Shown here piece by piece: positions 25,485 through 33,804 of a stretch of 64,000 bases of DNA (the first letter of the stretch is position 1; the number at the start of each line of letters is the position of its first letter). The stretch covers positions 1 to 64,000 of the forward strand of contig LLYS01000001.1 of NCBI GenBank assembly GCA_002049495.1. Direction: 5' to 3'. Origin of the DNA: Epsilonproteobacteria bacterium tcs-49 (lineage in GTDB: Bacteria > Campylobacterota > Campylobacteria > Campylobacterales > Sulfurovaceae). Position numbers and translations under genes: made by a program. The notes under the pieces are model-generated. The model did no database searches, had not been told where the DNA came from, and saw only the letters and a program-made list of their open reading frames with translations.

Positions 25485-26723
25485 CTAAAACATTTGCCGC
25501 AAAATTTTCTTGCCCGTTTCTACCCCGGGCTGATTGTAGGTGTTGATCTTCATAAGTATACCCATAATCGACGTCAAAAGTTCGTAATAGGTCATCAACG
25601 CCCCCATCTGCTCCGCATCGATGCGATCGAGCGTGATCTTGTCGGTGGGCAGGCGCAGCTCATCCAGACTCCGTTTGGTCGCTTCGCACTGGGCATTGAT
25701 CAGCGTTTGGAAACTTTCGCCGTTGATATAATCCGTCTTTTCCAGATGCTGCAGCCGCAGCTGGGGTACCTGCAGCGGCTGCCCGAAATCCTCGACGGCG
25801 ATAAAGGTCACCGTTTTATCCTTTGGGCCTTCGACCAGCAGCTGCAAAAAGGAGTGCTGGTCCACCGAACCGGTCAAGCCTACGGGCGTAGGGCCCACGC
25901 CCTCTCCCGCCGCATCTATCTTGCCCAGGGATTCCCCCCAGATCTGAATATACCATTTGACGAACTGCTCCAGCTGCGAAGAGTAGGCAAACACGACGTT
26001 GGTATGGTAGCGGTGGGCGTTTTGGACGTAAAAATGCGCCTTTTGCAGCAGATGGTGCGACTCCTTGGCAAAGAACAGATCCATCTGTCGCTGTGCCCCG
26101 TCTAGCAAAGCCTCCACGTCATACCCCGCAAGGTAGAGGGGAACAATGCCTACGGCACTAAGCACCGAAAAGCGTCCACCGACATTCTTATCGATAAGGA
26201 AGGTTCTGATCCCGTATTCCAGGGCAAAATCCTCCAAAACCGATCGCCGGTCGGTTACTGCGATCACCCTGTCGCTGTCCTTGTCAAAATCCAGCTCCAG
26301 ATGCGTCGCCACCGCTTTGAAGATGGAGATGGTTTCGATAGTCGAACCGGATTTGGAGACGACGATAACCAGGGTATTTTTCTTTTTAAGCGGTTCGAGC
26401 TTGCTCCAGATATCCACAGGATCTGAATTTTCAAAAAACACAAGCTCCCTGTTTTGCTTTTGCGTATGGCGCAAAAACCCCTCAACCGCTTTCGTCCCCA
26501 GCGTTGAACCGCCGATACCGATCACGGCGATGGTTTTTACCTTTTTAAAGCTTTTGCTGTTGTGCGCATACTCTTTGAGCGTATGTAAAAGATCCCGCTC
26601 GTACGGAAGATCGTAATATCCCGTAAGAGCGCTTTTGCGCTCCTGTTCTACCTTGGCATACACCTCATCGATCACTTCGCTATCAAGCGTTTGCTCAAAC
26701 GCCGCACTTTCAAAAACGGGCAT
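25485..26723 (-). CDS. pgi: Glucose-6-phosphate isomerase
   Basis: 412 residues from ATG 26723, which overlaps the gap stop (TAATG). A longer frame to 26777 is only the tail region of gap in another frame. Sugar-phosphate isomerase motifs are IAVIGIGGSTLGTKAVEGF, VIVVSKSGSTIETI (phosphate-binding SIS fold), IVPLYLAGYDVEALLDGA and the catalytic EGVGPTPVGLTGSVDQHSFL. The C-terminal lysine region NTYNQPGVETGKK is present. It interconverts glucose 6-phosphate and fructose 6-phosphate, linking the glucokinase and mutase to pfkA. At 412 residues it belongs to the short bacterial type rather than the 550-residue E. coli type. Confidence 0.95.
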   Translation of the reverse strand: MPVFESAAFEQTLDSEVIDEVYAKVEQERKSALTGYYDLPYERDLLHTLKEYAHNSKSFKKVKTIAVIGIGGSTLGTKAVEGFLRHTQKQNRELVFFENSDPVDIWSKLEPLKKKNTLVIVVSKSGSTIETISIFKAVATHLELDFDKDSDRVIAVTDRRSVLEDFALEYGIRTFLIDKNVGGRFSVLSAVGIVPLYLAGYDVEALLDGAQRQMDLFFAKESHHLLQKAHFYVQNAHRYHTNVVFAYSSQLEQFVKWYIQIWGESLGKIDAAGEGVGPTPVGLTGSVDQHSFLQLLVEGPKDKTVTFIAVEDFGQPLQVPQLRLQHLEKTDYINGESFQTLINAQCEATKRSLDELRLPTDKITLDRIDAEQMGALMTYYELLTSIMGILMKINTYNQPGVETGKKILRQMF

Positions 26724-27717
26724 TATCTGTTTCCTACAAATTTCACCATATCGACCAATCTGGAGGTATAGCCCCACTCATTATCGTACCACGCCAGCAC
26801 CTTGACCAGTTTCCCGCCCGTGACGCTTGTCATGTCGGGGACGAAGGTACTGCTGTAACTGCTACCGATAAAGTCGCTGGAGACGCGTTTGTCGTTATCG
26901 ATCTCCAGCAACCCCTTAAAGCTCCAGTGGCTGGCTTCCTCCATCGCATCATTGATCTGCTGCGCCGTTACCTCCGTTTTGAGATTGGCCGTCAAATCCA
27001 CGACGCTGACGTCGGTTGTGGGAACGCGCATGGCGTAACCGTTGAGCTTGCCCTGCAGATGGGGCATCACTTTACCGATAGCTTTTGCCGCTCCGGTCGT
27101 GGTAGGGATCATATTTGCCGCTGCTGCCCTGGCGCGTCTGAAATCCTTTTTGTGTTTTACGTCCAAAATATTTTGATCGTTGGTATAGGAGTGGATCGTC
27201 GTCATCAATCCGTTTTCGATCCCGAATTTGTCGTCAAGCACTTTACAAACGGGGGCCAGACAGTTGGTGGTGCAGCTGGCGTTGGAGATGATCGCCTCCT
27301 CTTTATACGCGTCGGTGTTGATATTGAGCACGTAGGTGGGCGTATCATCTTTCGCCGGTGCACTCATCACCACCTTCTCCACCCCGTCTTTGAGGTGCGC
27401 CTGAGAACTTTCGGTGGTCAAAAACTGTCCCGTACACTCGATAACGACCTTGGCGCCGTATTTGCCGAACTCCAGCTTTGCCGGGTCCCTGTCGCTTAAA
27501 ATTGCTACTTTCTTTCCCTCGATCTCTATGGTCTGTTCATCGATCACTTTCGCATCCACGCCTTTGTGTACCGTATCGTATTTGAGCAGATACACAAGCA
27601 TCTGGGGCGTACTGGTGGTATTGAGTGCTACCAACTCCACATCGTCTCTGTGTGCTATGATCTTCGCGGCGATTACGCCGATCTTCCCGTACCGTTTATA
27701 GCGACCTTCAGTGGCAT
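26723..27717 (-). CDS. gap: Glyceraldehyde-3-phosphate dehydrogenase, frameshifted near the start
   Basis: The open frame covers the last 305 codons (26723-27640), with the catalytic ISNASCTTNCLAPVCKVLDD, HSYTNDQN, RARAAAANMIPTTTGAAKAI and WYDNEWGYTSRL. This is a type I, phosphorylating GAPDH. The missing N-terminus is upstream in another frame: from ATG 27717 (AGGAG 6 bases before it) the DNA reads MPLKVAINGTGR, then the frame breaks near 27682. Adding one base there (AGATC to AGAATC) restores INGTGRIGVIAAKIIAHRDD and joins the long frame, giving about 332 residues. This is either a sequencing or assembly error or a recent mutation. A GTG at 27640 could start a truncated protein lacking half of the NAD site. 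It is the first gene of the upstream glycolysis unit. Confidence 0.88.
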
Positions 27718-27767
27718 CATCATCTCCTGGATTCTGTTTTGATTCTTAAGATATTGTAAGATGAAAC

Positions 27768-27825
27768 AGTTACACCATAGTTACAAGGATCAACCATTGT
27801 ATCAAAAATTACAAAGCAGTTGCAA
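27768..27825 (-). promoter_or_regulatory. gap operon promoter with direct-repeat operator
   Basis: On the minus strand TTGCAA (forward 27820-27825), 18 bases, then TACAAT (27796-27801, preceded by TG) form the promoter. Just downstream of the expected start, TGTAACT occurs twice, at 27779-27785 and 27768-27774, one helical turn (11 bases) apart. A regulator bound there would block the whole gap-galT unit. Hexamers and repeats are seen directly; the function is inferred. Confidence 0.55.
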
Positions 27826-27861
27826 TAGCGATCTGTAATCTTCCTGTCACCTTTTATGTAT

Positions 27862-27867
27862 TATAAT
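27862..27867 (+). promoter_or_regulatory. -10 element for the divergent GH57 gene
   Basis: TATAAT at 27862-27867 lies about 31 bases before the ATG at 27899, with no clear -35. The 175-base divergent region to gap therefore carries two promoters in opposite directions. Confidence 0.55.
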
Positions 27868-27898
27868 ATTCCAAAATGCGCACAAACGGGGGTAAATA

Positions 27899-29890
27899 AT
27901 GAAAACCACGCTTCTTATGGGTATCCACTGCCATCAACCGGTGGGAAATTTCGACGAAGTTGTGCTCGAAGCCATCGAAAAGTCTTATAAGCCTTTCTTT
28001 GAAACCTTGCAATCCTTTCCTAATTTCAAATGTTCAGTTCACTTCAGCGGCTGGCTGCTGGAGTTTATCTACCTGCATAAACCGCACCTGTTCGAACTGA
28101 TGCAAAAGCTCAGCCCGCAGCTGGAGTTTTTCACCGGAGGGTATTACGAGCCGATCCTCTCCTCCATCCCTTCCAAAGACCGTATCGGCCAGATCCAGAA
28201 ACTCAGCCGCTTTATCCGCAACCACTTCGGCCAAACCCCCAAAGGGCTCTGGCTTACCGAACGCGTATGGGACAACTCCCTTATCGCCGATCTGAGTAGA
28301 TGCGGCATCAAATACGTCATCGTCGATGATTACCACTTTATCGCCAGCGGCTACGACGCGACAAAGATGAACGGCTACTACCTCACCGAAAACGGCGGTG
28401 AAACCATGGCGCTGTTTCCCATCAGCCGCAAACTGCGCTACGACATCCCCTTTGCCTCCACGGACGAAGTCAATGAAACCCTGCACGGTTTTGCCGCCCC
28501 CGAAGGGGAAAACGCCGCGATCATCTTTGACGACGGGGAAAAGTTCGGTATCTGGCCCAAAACCTTTGAGCGGGTTTACGAACAGCAGTGGCTCGAAGAG
28601 TTTTTTACCCGCTGCTTGCAAGACCCTGCGATCAGGGTGCAGACTTTTAACGAATACTATAAAAAACAGCGCCCCGTAGACCTGGCCTATATCGCCGATA
28701 CCTCCTACGTGGAGATGGGGCAGTGGTCGCTTAGTACCCACCACGCCCTGGCTTTCAAAGAGGCGCAAAAGCAGTTGGAAAACGAAGCGATCCTCAAAGG
28801 GGGCGTATGGAAAAACTTCCTAAGCAAATACCAGGAGAGCAACTGGATTCAAAAGCGCTTTTTAGAACTTTCCAAAAAGCAAAGCGGAAAGAAAAAGTAC
28901 CTTGAAGCGCTTTATAAGGCCCAGTGCAACGATGTATTGTGGCACGGGGTTTTCGGCGGCATCTACCTGCCCAACCTCCGCGACAACGCATACCGGTTTT
29001 TGATCGAGTGCGAAAACCAGCTTTTCGACAAAGCCGGCTGCGAAAAGATCGATATCGATCTTAACGGATACAAAGAGTATAAACTCCAATCCAAAGAGTT
29101 GCTGCTTATCCTCTCGCAAAAGGGCAGCGGACAGATCTATGAACTGGATCTCAAAGACAGGCTGTTTAACCTCCAAAATACGCTGACTCGCTATAAGGAG
29201 GCGTATCACGAGCGTATCGAGCGGGTAGCGTGCGACGTGGCGGAGGATGAGGATACGAAGACGATCCACGACAACACCCTGCGGATGAGTGAGGATATCG
29301 CGCTGCACTACGATTGGCATTTGAAAAAATCCGCTATCGACCACCTGTGCGACGAGAGTTTGAATCTGGAAAGCTTTGAACAAAACAGTTACGCCGAATT
29401 GGGGGATTTTGCCAACCAGCCGTTCCAGGCGCAGGGAAGCGGTAAAGGAAAAGTCGCTTTCAGCCGCGAAGGGGGGATCTACCGATACGATACGCGCTTT
29501 ATCACAAAGTTGGAAAAAACGTACAAACTCAAAAAAAACAGCCTCGCGTGCAAAACCAAACTCGCCACCGCTTTTGAACAACCCTTGCGCTATATGCAGG
29601 AGTGGAACCTGCACTTTCCCAATATCGATTCGATCCGCATCAACGGCAACCGTATCGACGAAGCGATCCATATCTACGGTAACCGGTTGACTGTCGAAGA
29701 CGGCATTTTGCAAAAACGCTTTGAATTTATTTTTGAACAGCCCACCGATATCTACGCCGCGGCGATGCGCACAATCAGCCAAAGCGAAGCGGGCGTCGAC
29801 GCGACGGTACAGGGGGTGGCTTTCGGTTTTTGCCGCAGCTTTGAAAAACATACCGAGTTTAATGTGACTTTTACTGTAACTGACCTATAA
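27899..29890 (+). CDS. GH57 4-alpha-glucanotransferase-type enzyme
   Basis: 663 residues, with the three-domain layout of Thermococcus 4-alpha-glucanotransferase. The GH57 barrel (1 to about 290) contains LLMGIHCHQPVGNF, the nucleophile motif GLWLTERVWD (Glu near 122) and the acid/base motif IIFDDGEKFGIWP (Asp near 214). A DUF1925 helical domain (about 310-390) and a DUF1926 beta-sandwich (about 400-663) follow. It would transfer maltodextrin segments between glucan chains. There is no signal peptide. It faces away from the gap unit and shares its intergenic control region, and so is probably co-regulated. With the branching enzyme and the amylase-like protein it gives three GH57 enzymes in one locus. 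Confidence 0.9.
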   Translation: MKTTLLMGIHCHQPVGNFDEVVLEAIEKSYKPFFETLQSFPNFKCSVHFSGWLLEFIYLHKPHLFELMQKLSPQLEFFTGGYYEPILSSIPSKDRIGQIQKLSRFIRNHFGQTPKGLWLTERVWDNSLIADLSRCGIKYVIVDDYHFIASGYDATKMNGYYLTENGGETMALFPISRKLRYDIPFASTDEVNETLHGFAAPEGENAAIIFDDGEKFGIWPKTFERVYEQQWLEEFFTRCLQDPAIRVQTFNEYYKKQRPVDLAYIADTSYVEMGQWSLSTHHALAFKEAQKQLENEAILKGGVWKNFLSKYQESNWIQKRFLELSKKQSGKKKYLEALYKAQCNDVLWHGVFGGIYLPNLRDNAYRFLIECENQLFDKAGCEKIDIDLNGYKEYKLQSKELLLILSQKGSGQIYELDLKDRLFNLQNTLTRYKEAYHERIERVACDVAEDEDTKTIHDNTLRMSEDIALHYDWHLKKSAIDHLCDESLNLESFEQNSYAELGDFANQPFQAQGSGKGKVAFSREGGIYRYDTRFITKLEKTYKLKKNSLACKTKLATAFEQPLRYMQEWNLHFPNIDSIRINGNRIDEAIHIYGNRLTVEDGILQKRFEFIFEQPTDIYAAAMRTISQSEAGVDATVQGVAFGFCRSFEKHTEFNVTFTVTDL

Positions 29891-29921
29891 TATTTTCACC
29901 AATCCCGCTAAAGGAGCGATT

Positions 29922-31163
29922 TTGAATCTATTACTGGTCGAAGACAACAGGTCCCTGGCAAAGCTGGTGGCCCAAAAGATCAAATCCAAACTCAATCTGC
30001 ACATCGATATAGCCTACACCCTGGCCGAGGCCAAAGAGTTGGTCAAACAAAAGGAATATTCGCTCAGCCTGCTTGACCTCAACCTCCCCGACGCCCCCAA
30101 CGGCGAAGTGGTGGGTTATATCTATTCCAAACAGATTCCCGCGATCGTTTTGACCGCTTCGCTGGATGAGGAGGTGCGCCAAAAGATCCTCAAAAAGGAT
30201 GTGATCGATTTCGTCACGAAGACGTCGGTCAACGATGTACTCTATATCGTTTCCAAAATCGAGCGCCTGTTGGCAAACCGCCGCCATAAAGTGATGGTCG
30301 TGGATGATTCGCAACTGGTACGCAGAAAGCTTTCAAAACTGCTGCGCAACCAGATGTTTCAAGTGATCGAAGCCGACGACGGCGAAGACGCCTTGCGAAA
30401 GATCGATCACGATCCCGACGTACGGATGGTGATCACCGATTACAATATGCCCAAAATGGACGGCTTTGACTTGACTTTGCGCCTTCGCGAAACCTACGGC
30501 AAAGAGGAGTTGGCCATCATCGCCATCTCTTCGGATGAATCGGAACTGGTCTCTTCAAAGTTTCTCAAATTCGGCGCTACGGACTTTTTGAAAAAACCCT
30601 TTAGTACCGAAGAGTTCAACTGCCGCATCAACAACACCATCGAAAACCTGGAAAACATCGAAACGATCCTGCAGATGGCAAATCGCGACTACATGACCGG
30701 GGCGTACAACCGCCGCTACTTTTTTGATAAGATGGAACCTTACTACAAAAAGGCGCTGGAGGAGAATAAACATATCGCCATTGCGATGCTCGATATCGAC
30801 AAGTTCAAATCGATCAACGATACCTACGGCCACAAAGCCGGCGATGAAGCGATCAAAGCCCTGGCTAATCTGCTGATGGATTCCACCAAGGGCAGCGATA
30901 TGGTCGCACGCTTCGGCGGCGAAGAGTTTTGCGTTTTGCTCAAAGATATCAGCCGGGAAGACGCGTTTAAATTCTTTGAGGAGCTGCGGCTCAAAATCGT
31001 GGGAATGGACGTACCCGTCACGGAGAGCGAAAGCGTCAACTTTACCGTCTCCATCGGCGTGGTCACGGCAAAGGAGGATACCCTGGAACAGATGATTAAC
31101 GAATCCGATCTCAAACTTTACCAAGCCAAAAACGAGGGTCGCAACCGGGTACAGATGGGATGA
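29922..31163 (+). CDS. PleD-like response regulator: REC-REC-GGDEF diguanylate cyclase
   Basis: 413 residues. The first receiver domain (1-120; LLLVEDN, LLDLNLPD with phosphoacceptor Asp, LTAS, the usual Lys position reading FVTKTS) is followed by a second (about 124-245; VMVVDDS, VITDYNMPKMDGFDLT, ISSD, DFLKKPF). A GGDEF domain (about 255-413) has the active-site RFGGEEF, so cyclic di-GMP synthesis is expected. The inhibitory site is KGSD rather than RxxD, so product feedback may be weak. The TTG start at 29922 has AAGGAG 5 bases upstream. Its stop overlaps the next gene's ATG. No cognate kinase is adjacent; the large kinase at 2438 is in the window but not linked by sequence. Confidence 0.92.
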   Translation: MNLLLVEDNRSLAKLVAQKIKSKLNLHIDIAYTLAEAKELVKQKEYSLSLLDLNLPDAPNGEVVGYIYSKQIPAIVLTASLDEEVRQKILKKDVIDFVTKTSVNDVLYIVSKIERLLANRRHKVMVVDDSQLVRRKLSKLLRNQMFQVIEADDGEDALRKIDHDPDVRMVITDYNMPKMDGFDLTLRLRETYGKEELAIIAISSDESELVSSKFLKFGATDFLKKPFSTEEFNCRINNTIENLENIETILQMANRDYMTGAYNRRYFFDKMEPYYKKALEENKHIAIAMLDIDKFKSINDTYGHKAGDEAIKALANLLMDSTKGSDMVARFGGEEFCVLLKDISREDAFKFFEELRLKIVGMDVPVTESESVNFTVSIGVVTAKEDTLEQMINESDLKLYQAKNEGRNRVQMG

Positions 31164-32245
31164 TGCGTTTCCTTCTATTTTGCCTCTGTGCCGCCGCACT
31201 TTGGGCACAGCCGCTGGAGCGAAAGATTGCGCAGATGCTGCTGGTGGGCTTCAAAGGAACCCACCTTACCCCTAAGAACCCTATCTACGACGATATCGTC
31301 AAACGGGGTATCGGCGGGGTTATTTTGTTTGATTACGATCTGCAAACCAAACGCTACGGCCGCAACATCACCTCCCCACAGCAGTTACGCACCCTGACAA
31401 AGCAGCTGCAAAAGCTCAGCGATATCCCGCTGTTTATCGCCGTGGATTACGAAGGCGGCAGGGTTTCACGGCTCAAACCCAAACTGGGCTTTCCCCCCAC
31501 CCTCTCCCAGGCAAAACTCGGGGCGATGGATAACCTGGCAAAGACAAAAGCGCAAAGCGACCTGATGGCGCGCACGCTGCAGGATGTAGGGATCAATCTC
31601 AACTTCGCCCCCGTCGTTGATCTCAATATCAACCCCAAAAACCCCGTGATCGGCGCTTTGGGGCGCAGCTACGGCAAAAACCCAAAAAAAGTCGTACGTC
31701 ACGCCAGGACCGCCCTACGCAGCTACGAAGCCCACGGTATCATCCCCGTACTCAAGCACTTCCCCGGCCACGGCAGTTCGACCAGGGATTCGCACCTGGG
31801 CGTCGTGGACGTCAGTGACACCTACCGTAAAGCCGAACTCTATCCCTACAGGGCGCTGATCGATTCAAACGATACCCGGGCGATCATGGGGGCACACGTT
31901 TACAACGCCCGCTTTGACGCGCAGCTGCCCGCCACCTTGTCAAAGCCGACTATCACGGGGCTGCTGCGCACTTCGTTGGGGTTTGAGGGGGTCGTATTCA
32001 GCGACGATATCCAGATGGAAGCGATCGGTGAAGAGTATGGGCTTAAAGAGACCCTTTACAACATGATCGATGCGGGTATCGACGTGATCGTCATCGGCAA
32101 CAACCTGGGAGAGTATGATCCGCAGATAGCAGCAAATGCGATCGGACATATCACCGCACTCATCCGTGAAGGCAGGATCGACAAAGAGCGCATCGACCGC
32201 TCCTGGCGGCGCATACGCGCTTTGAAAACCGCTTTGCGCCCCTAA
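31160..32245 (+). CDS. nagZ: GH3 beta-N-acetylhexosaminidase (NagZ-like) with signal peptide
   Basis: 361 residues. The N-terminal hydrophobic segment FLLFCLCAAALWAQ looks like a signal peptide, unlike cytosolic NagZ of enterics. The catalytic domain shows MLLVGFKG, FIAVDYEGGRVSRLK, the His-Asp loop KHFPGHGSSTRDSH and the nucleophile motif VFSDDIQMEAI. It cleaves terminal N-acetylglucosamine from muropeptides in cell-wall recycling. The ATG overlaps the TGA of the response regulator (ATGA-type), so translation is coupled. Its 3' end overlaps the convergent GGDEF gene by 4 bases. Confidence 0.92.
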   Translation: MMRFLLFCLCAAALWAQPLERKIAQMLLVGFKGTHLTPKNPIYDDIVKRGIGGVILFDYDLQTKRYGRNITSPQQLRTLTKQLQKLSDIPLFIAVDYEGGRVSRLKPKLGFPPTLSQAKLGAMDNLAKTKAQSDLMARTLQDVGINLNFAPVVDLNINPKNPVIGALGRSYGKNPKKVVRHARTALRSYEAHGIIPVLKHFPGHGSSTRDSHLGVVDVSDTYRKAELYPYRALIDSNDTRAIMGAHVYNARFDAQLPATLSKPTITGLLRTSLGFEGVVFSDDIQMEAIGEEYGLKETLYNMIDAGIDVIVIGNNLGEYDPQIAANAIGHITALIREGRIDKERIDRSWRRIRALKTALRP

Positions 32246-33804
32246 CCCGTCGAAACCCTGTTTTTACCCTCTCGCTTGGAGCGATAGAGCAGCTCGTCCA
32301 CACGGCGGAAAAGCTCATCGGCGTCGTCGTATCCGTGGGCTTGGGTCACGCCGAGACTGATCGTGATCACCTCCTTTTCCAAAAGTGTACCCCTCTCTAC
32401 GTTCACACGGATCTTTTCGGCTACGTTTTTTGCATCTTCAAGCGTCGTTTCGGGAAGCAGTACCATAAACTCCTCTCCGCCGATACGGAAAAAGCGGTCG
32501 CTGGTTCGGATAATATCGCCGATGATGCCGCACAGGCCGATCAGCACTTTGTCCCCGCGGCTGTGTCCGTAGGTGTCGTTGATCTTTTTGAAACTGTCGA
32601 TATCGAACATAATAAGGGAAAAAGGGGTCCCGTAGCGCTGCAGCAGCGAAAGCTGCTCCGACAAGCGCTCATTGAACGCTTTACGGTTACCGATCTGGGT
32701 GAGTTCGTCGGTGAGGGTTTGGCGCACCACCTCCTGCTTGGCCCGGTGCAGCGACGTGATATCTCTCGAAACTCCCAAAATCCCCACTTCCTGCTCCCCC
32801 GGACCGTAGTGAAAGGGCGCTTTTTGCGTCTGCAGATACAGCTTTTGCCCGTTGCCGCCCGTGACCCACTCCTTTGTATACTGCAGCTCCAGCGTTTCAA
32901 GGATATTGCGATCCATCTTACGGAAACTATCGCCCGCATCGGTACCGAAAATTTCATAATCGCTCTTGCCGATGATCTGGGCTTTGGTTTTCCCCAAAAA
33001 GTCGGCAAAGGCTTTGTTGCAATCGATAAAGTGCAGATAGCGGTCTTTGACAAAGATAAAATCCTGCGTAGCGTTGATGACGTCGCTGTGAAATTTGGCG
33101 TGGGTCTGGATCGTTTTGAACGCCTTATACAAAGAATCATCCAAAACCTGCATCTCGTGCAGCGCAAAATCGCTGTGGCGCAGGTTTTTCGAAATCACTT
33201 TCGTATTGAGGACTCTGATCGGACGGATAAGGTAGTGGTAGAAAAAGGCAAACAGCAGCGCAGCCAGCAGCGTGACGCTGACAAAGGACACCGCCAGCGG
33301 TATTTCGATCTGCTGTCTGATATAGTTTTCTATATAGCGGGAGTTCAGCCGGACAAGCACGCCGTACTCCCCCTGTGCATGGGAGGAGAAGGTTTGAAAA
33401 TTTTGCAAAATCATTTGATCGAAACGCTTGCTGGGTTGCAGATAAAACTTCTCCAGTGCCACCGTATCCAGATCGGCAAGCTTACGGCCGTTGAGCACGC
33501 GACCGGAAGAAAAGACCACTTCCCCGTCTCGTACTAAAGCGATGGTCTCAAACATGGGGTACAAGGCGCTTTTGGCGTCGATGAGTTCATACAGCGTATT
33601 GTTGCCGCTGCTGTCGACATAGAGAGAAAACTGGTACGACATCACATCCATCGCCGTCTTGACCGCCGATTTGGCCAAAGCCTGCTGCCGCTCGTGGACA
33701 AGATTATACATCACGGTGTTAAACAGCAGCATCCCGCCAAAAAGCAGCGTAAACAAAACGATCCAAAACTGTTTGAGCGTAAAGCGTCGTCTTAGCGCAG
33801 CCAT
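32242..33804 (-). CDS. Membrane diguanylate cyclase: double-Cache-like periplasmic domain, PAS, GGDEF
   Basis: 520 residues. TM1 is at about 12-35, a periplasmic sensor region at 40-165, TM2 at 170-195 (VSFVSVTLLAALLFAFFYHY), a PAS domain at 235-355 (ATQDFIFVKDRYLHFIDCNK) and GGDEF at 360-520. The active site is FRIGGEEF and the inhibitory site RTSD is intact, so cyclic di-GMP synthesis with product inhibition is predicted. Its start overlaps the end of the lipoprotein gene at 33792 by 13 bases. The two are therefore expressed together, and the lipoprotein may supply the ligand signal. Confidence 0.9.
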   Translation of the reverse strand: MAALRRRFTLKQFWIVLFTLLFGGMLLFNTVMYNLVHERQQALAKSAVKTAMDVMSYQFSLYVDSSGNNTLYELIDAKSALYPMFETIALVRDGEVVFSSGRVLNGRKLADLDTVALEKFYLQPSKRFDQMILQNFQTFSSHAQGEYGVLVRLNSRYIENYIRQQIEIPLAVSFVSVTLLAALLFAFFYHYLIRPIRVLNTKVISKNLRHSDFALHEMQVLDDSLYKAFKTIQTHAKFHSDVINATQDFIFVKDRYLHFIDCNKAFADFLGKTKAQIIGKSDYEIFGTDAGDSFRKMDRNILETLELQYTKEWVTGGNGQKLYLQTQKAPFHYGPGEQEVGILGVSRDITSLHRAKQEVVRQTLTDELTQIGNRKAFNERLSEQLSLLQRYGTPFSLIMFDIDSFKKINDTYGHSRGDKVLIGLCGIIGDIIRTSDRFFRIGGEEFMVLLPETTLEDAKNVAEKIRVNVERGTLLEKEVITISLGVTQAHGYDDADELFRRVDELLYRSKREGKNRVSTG

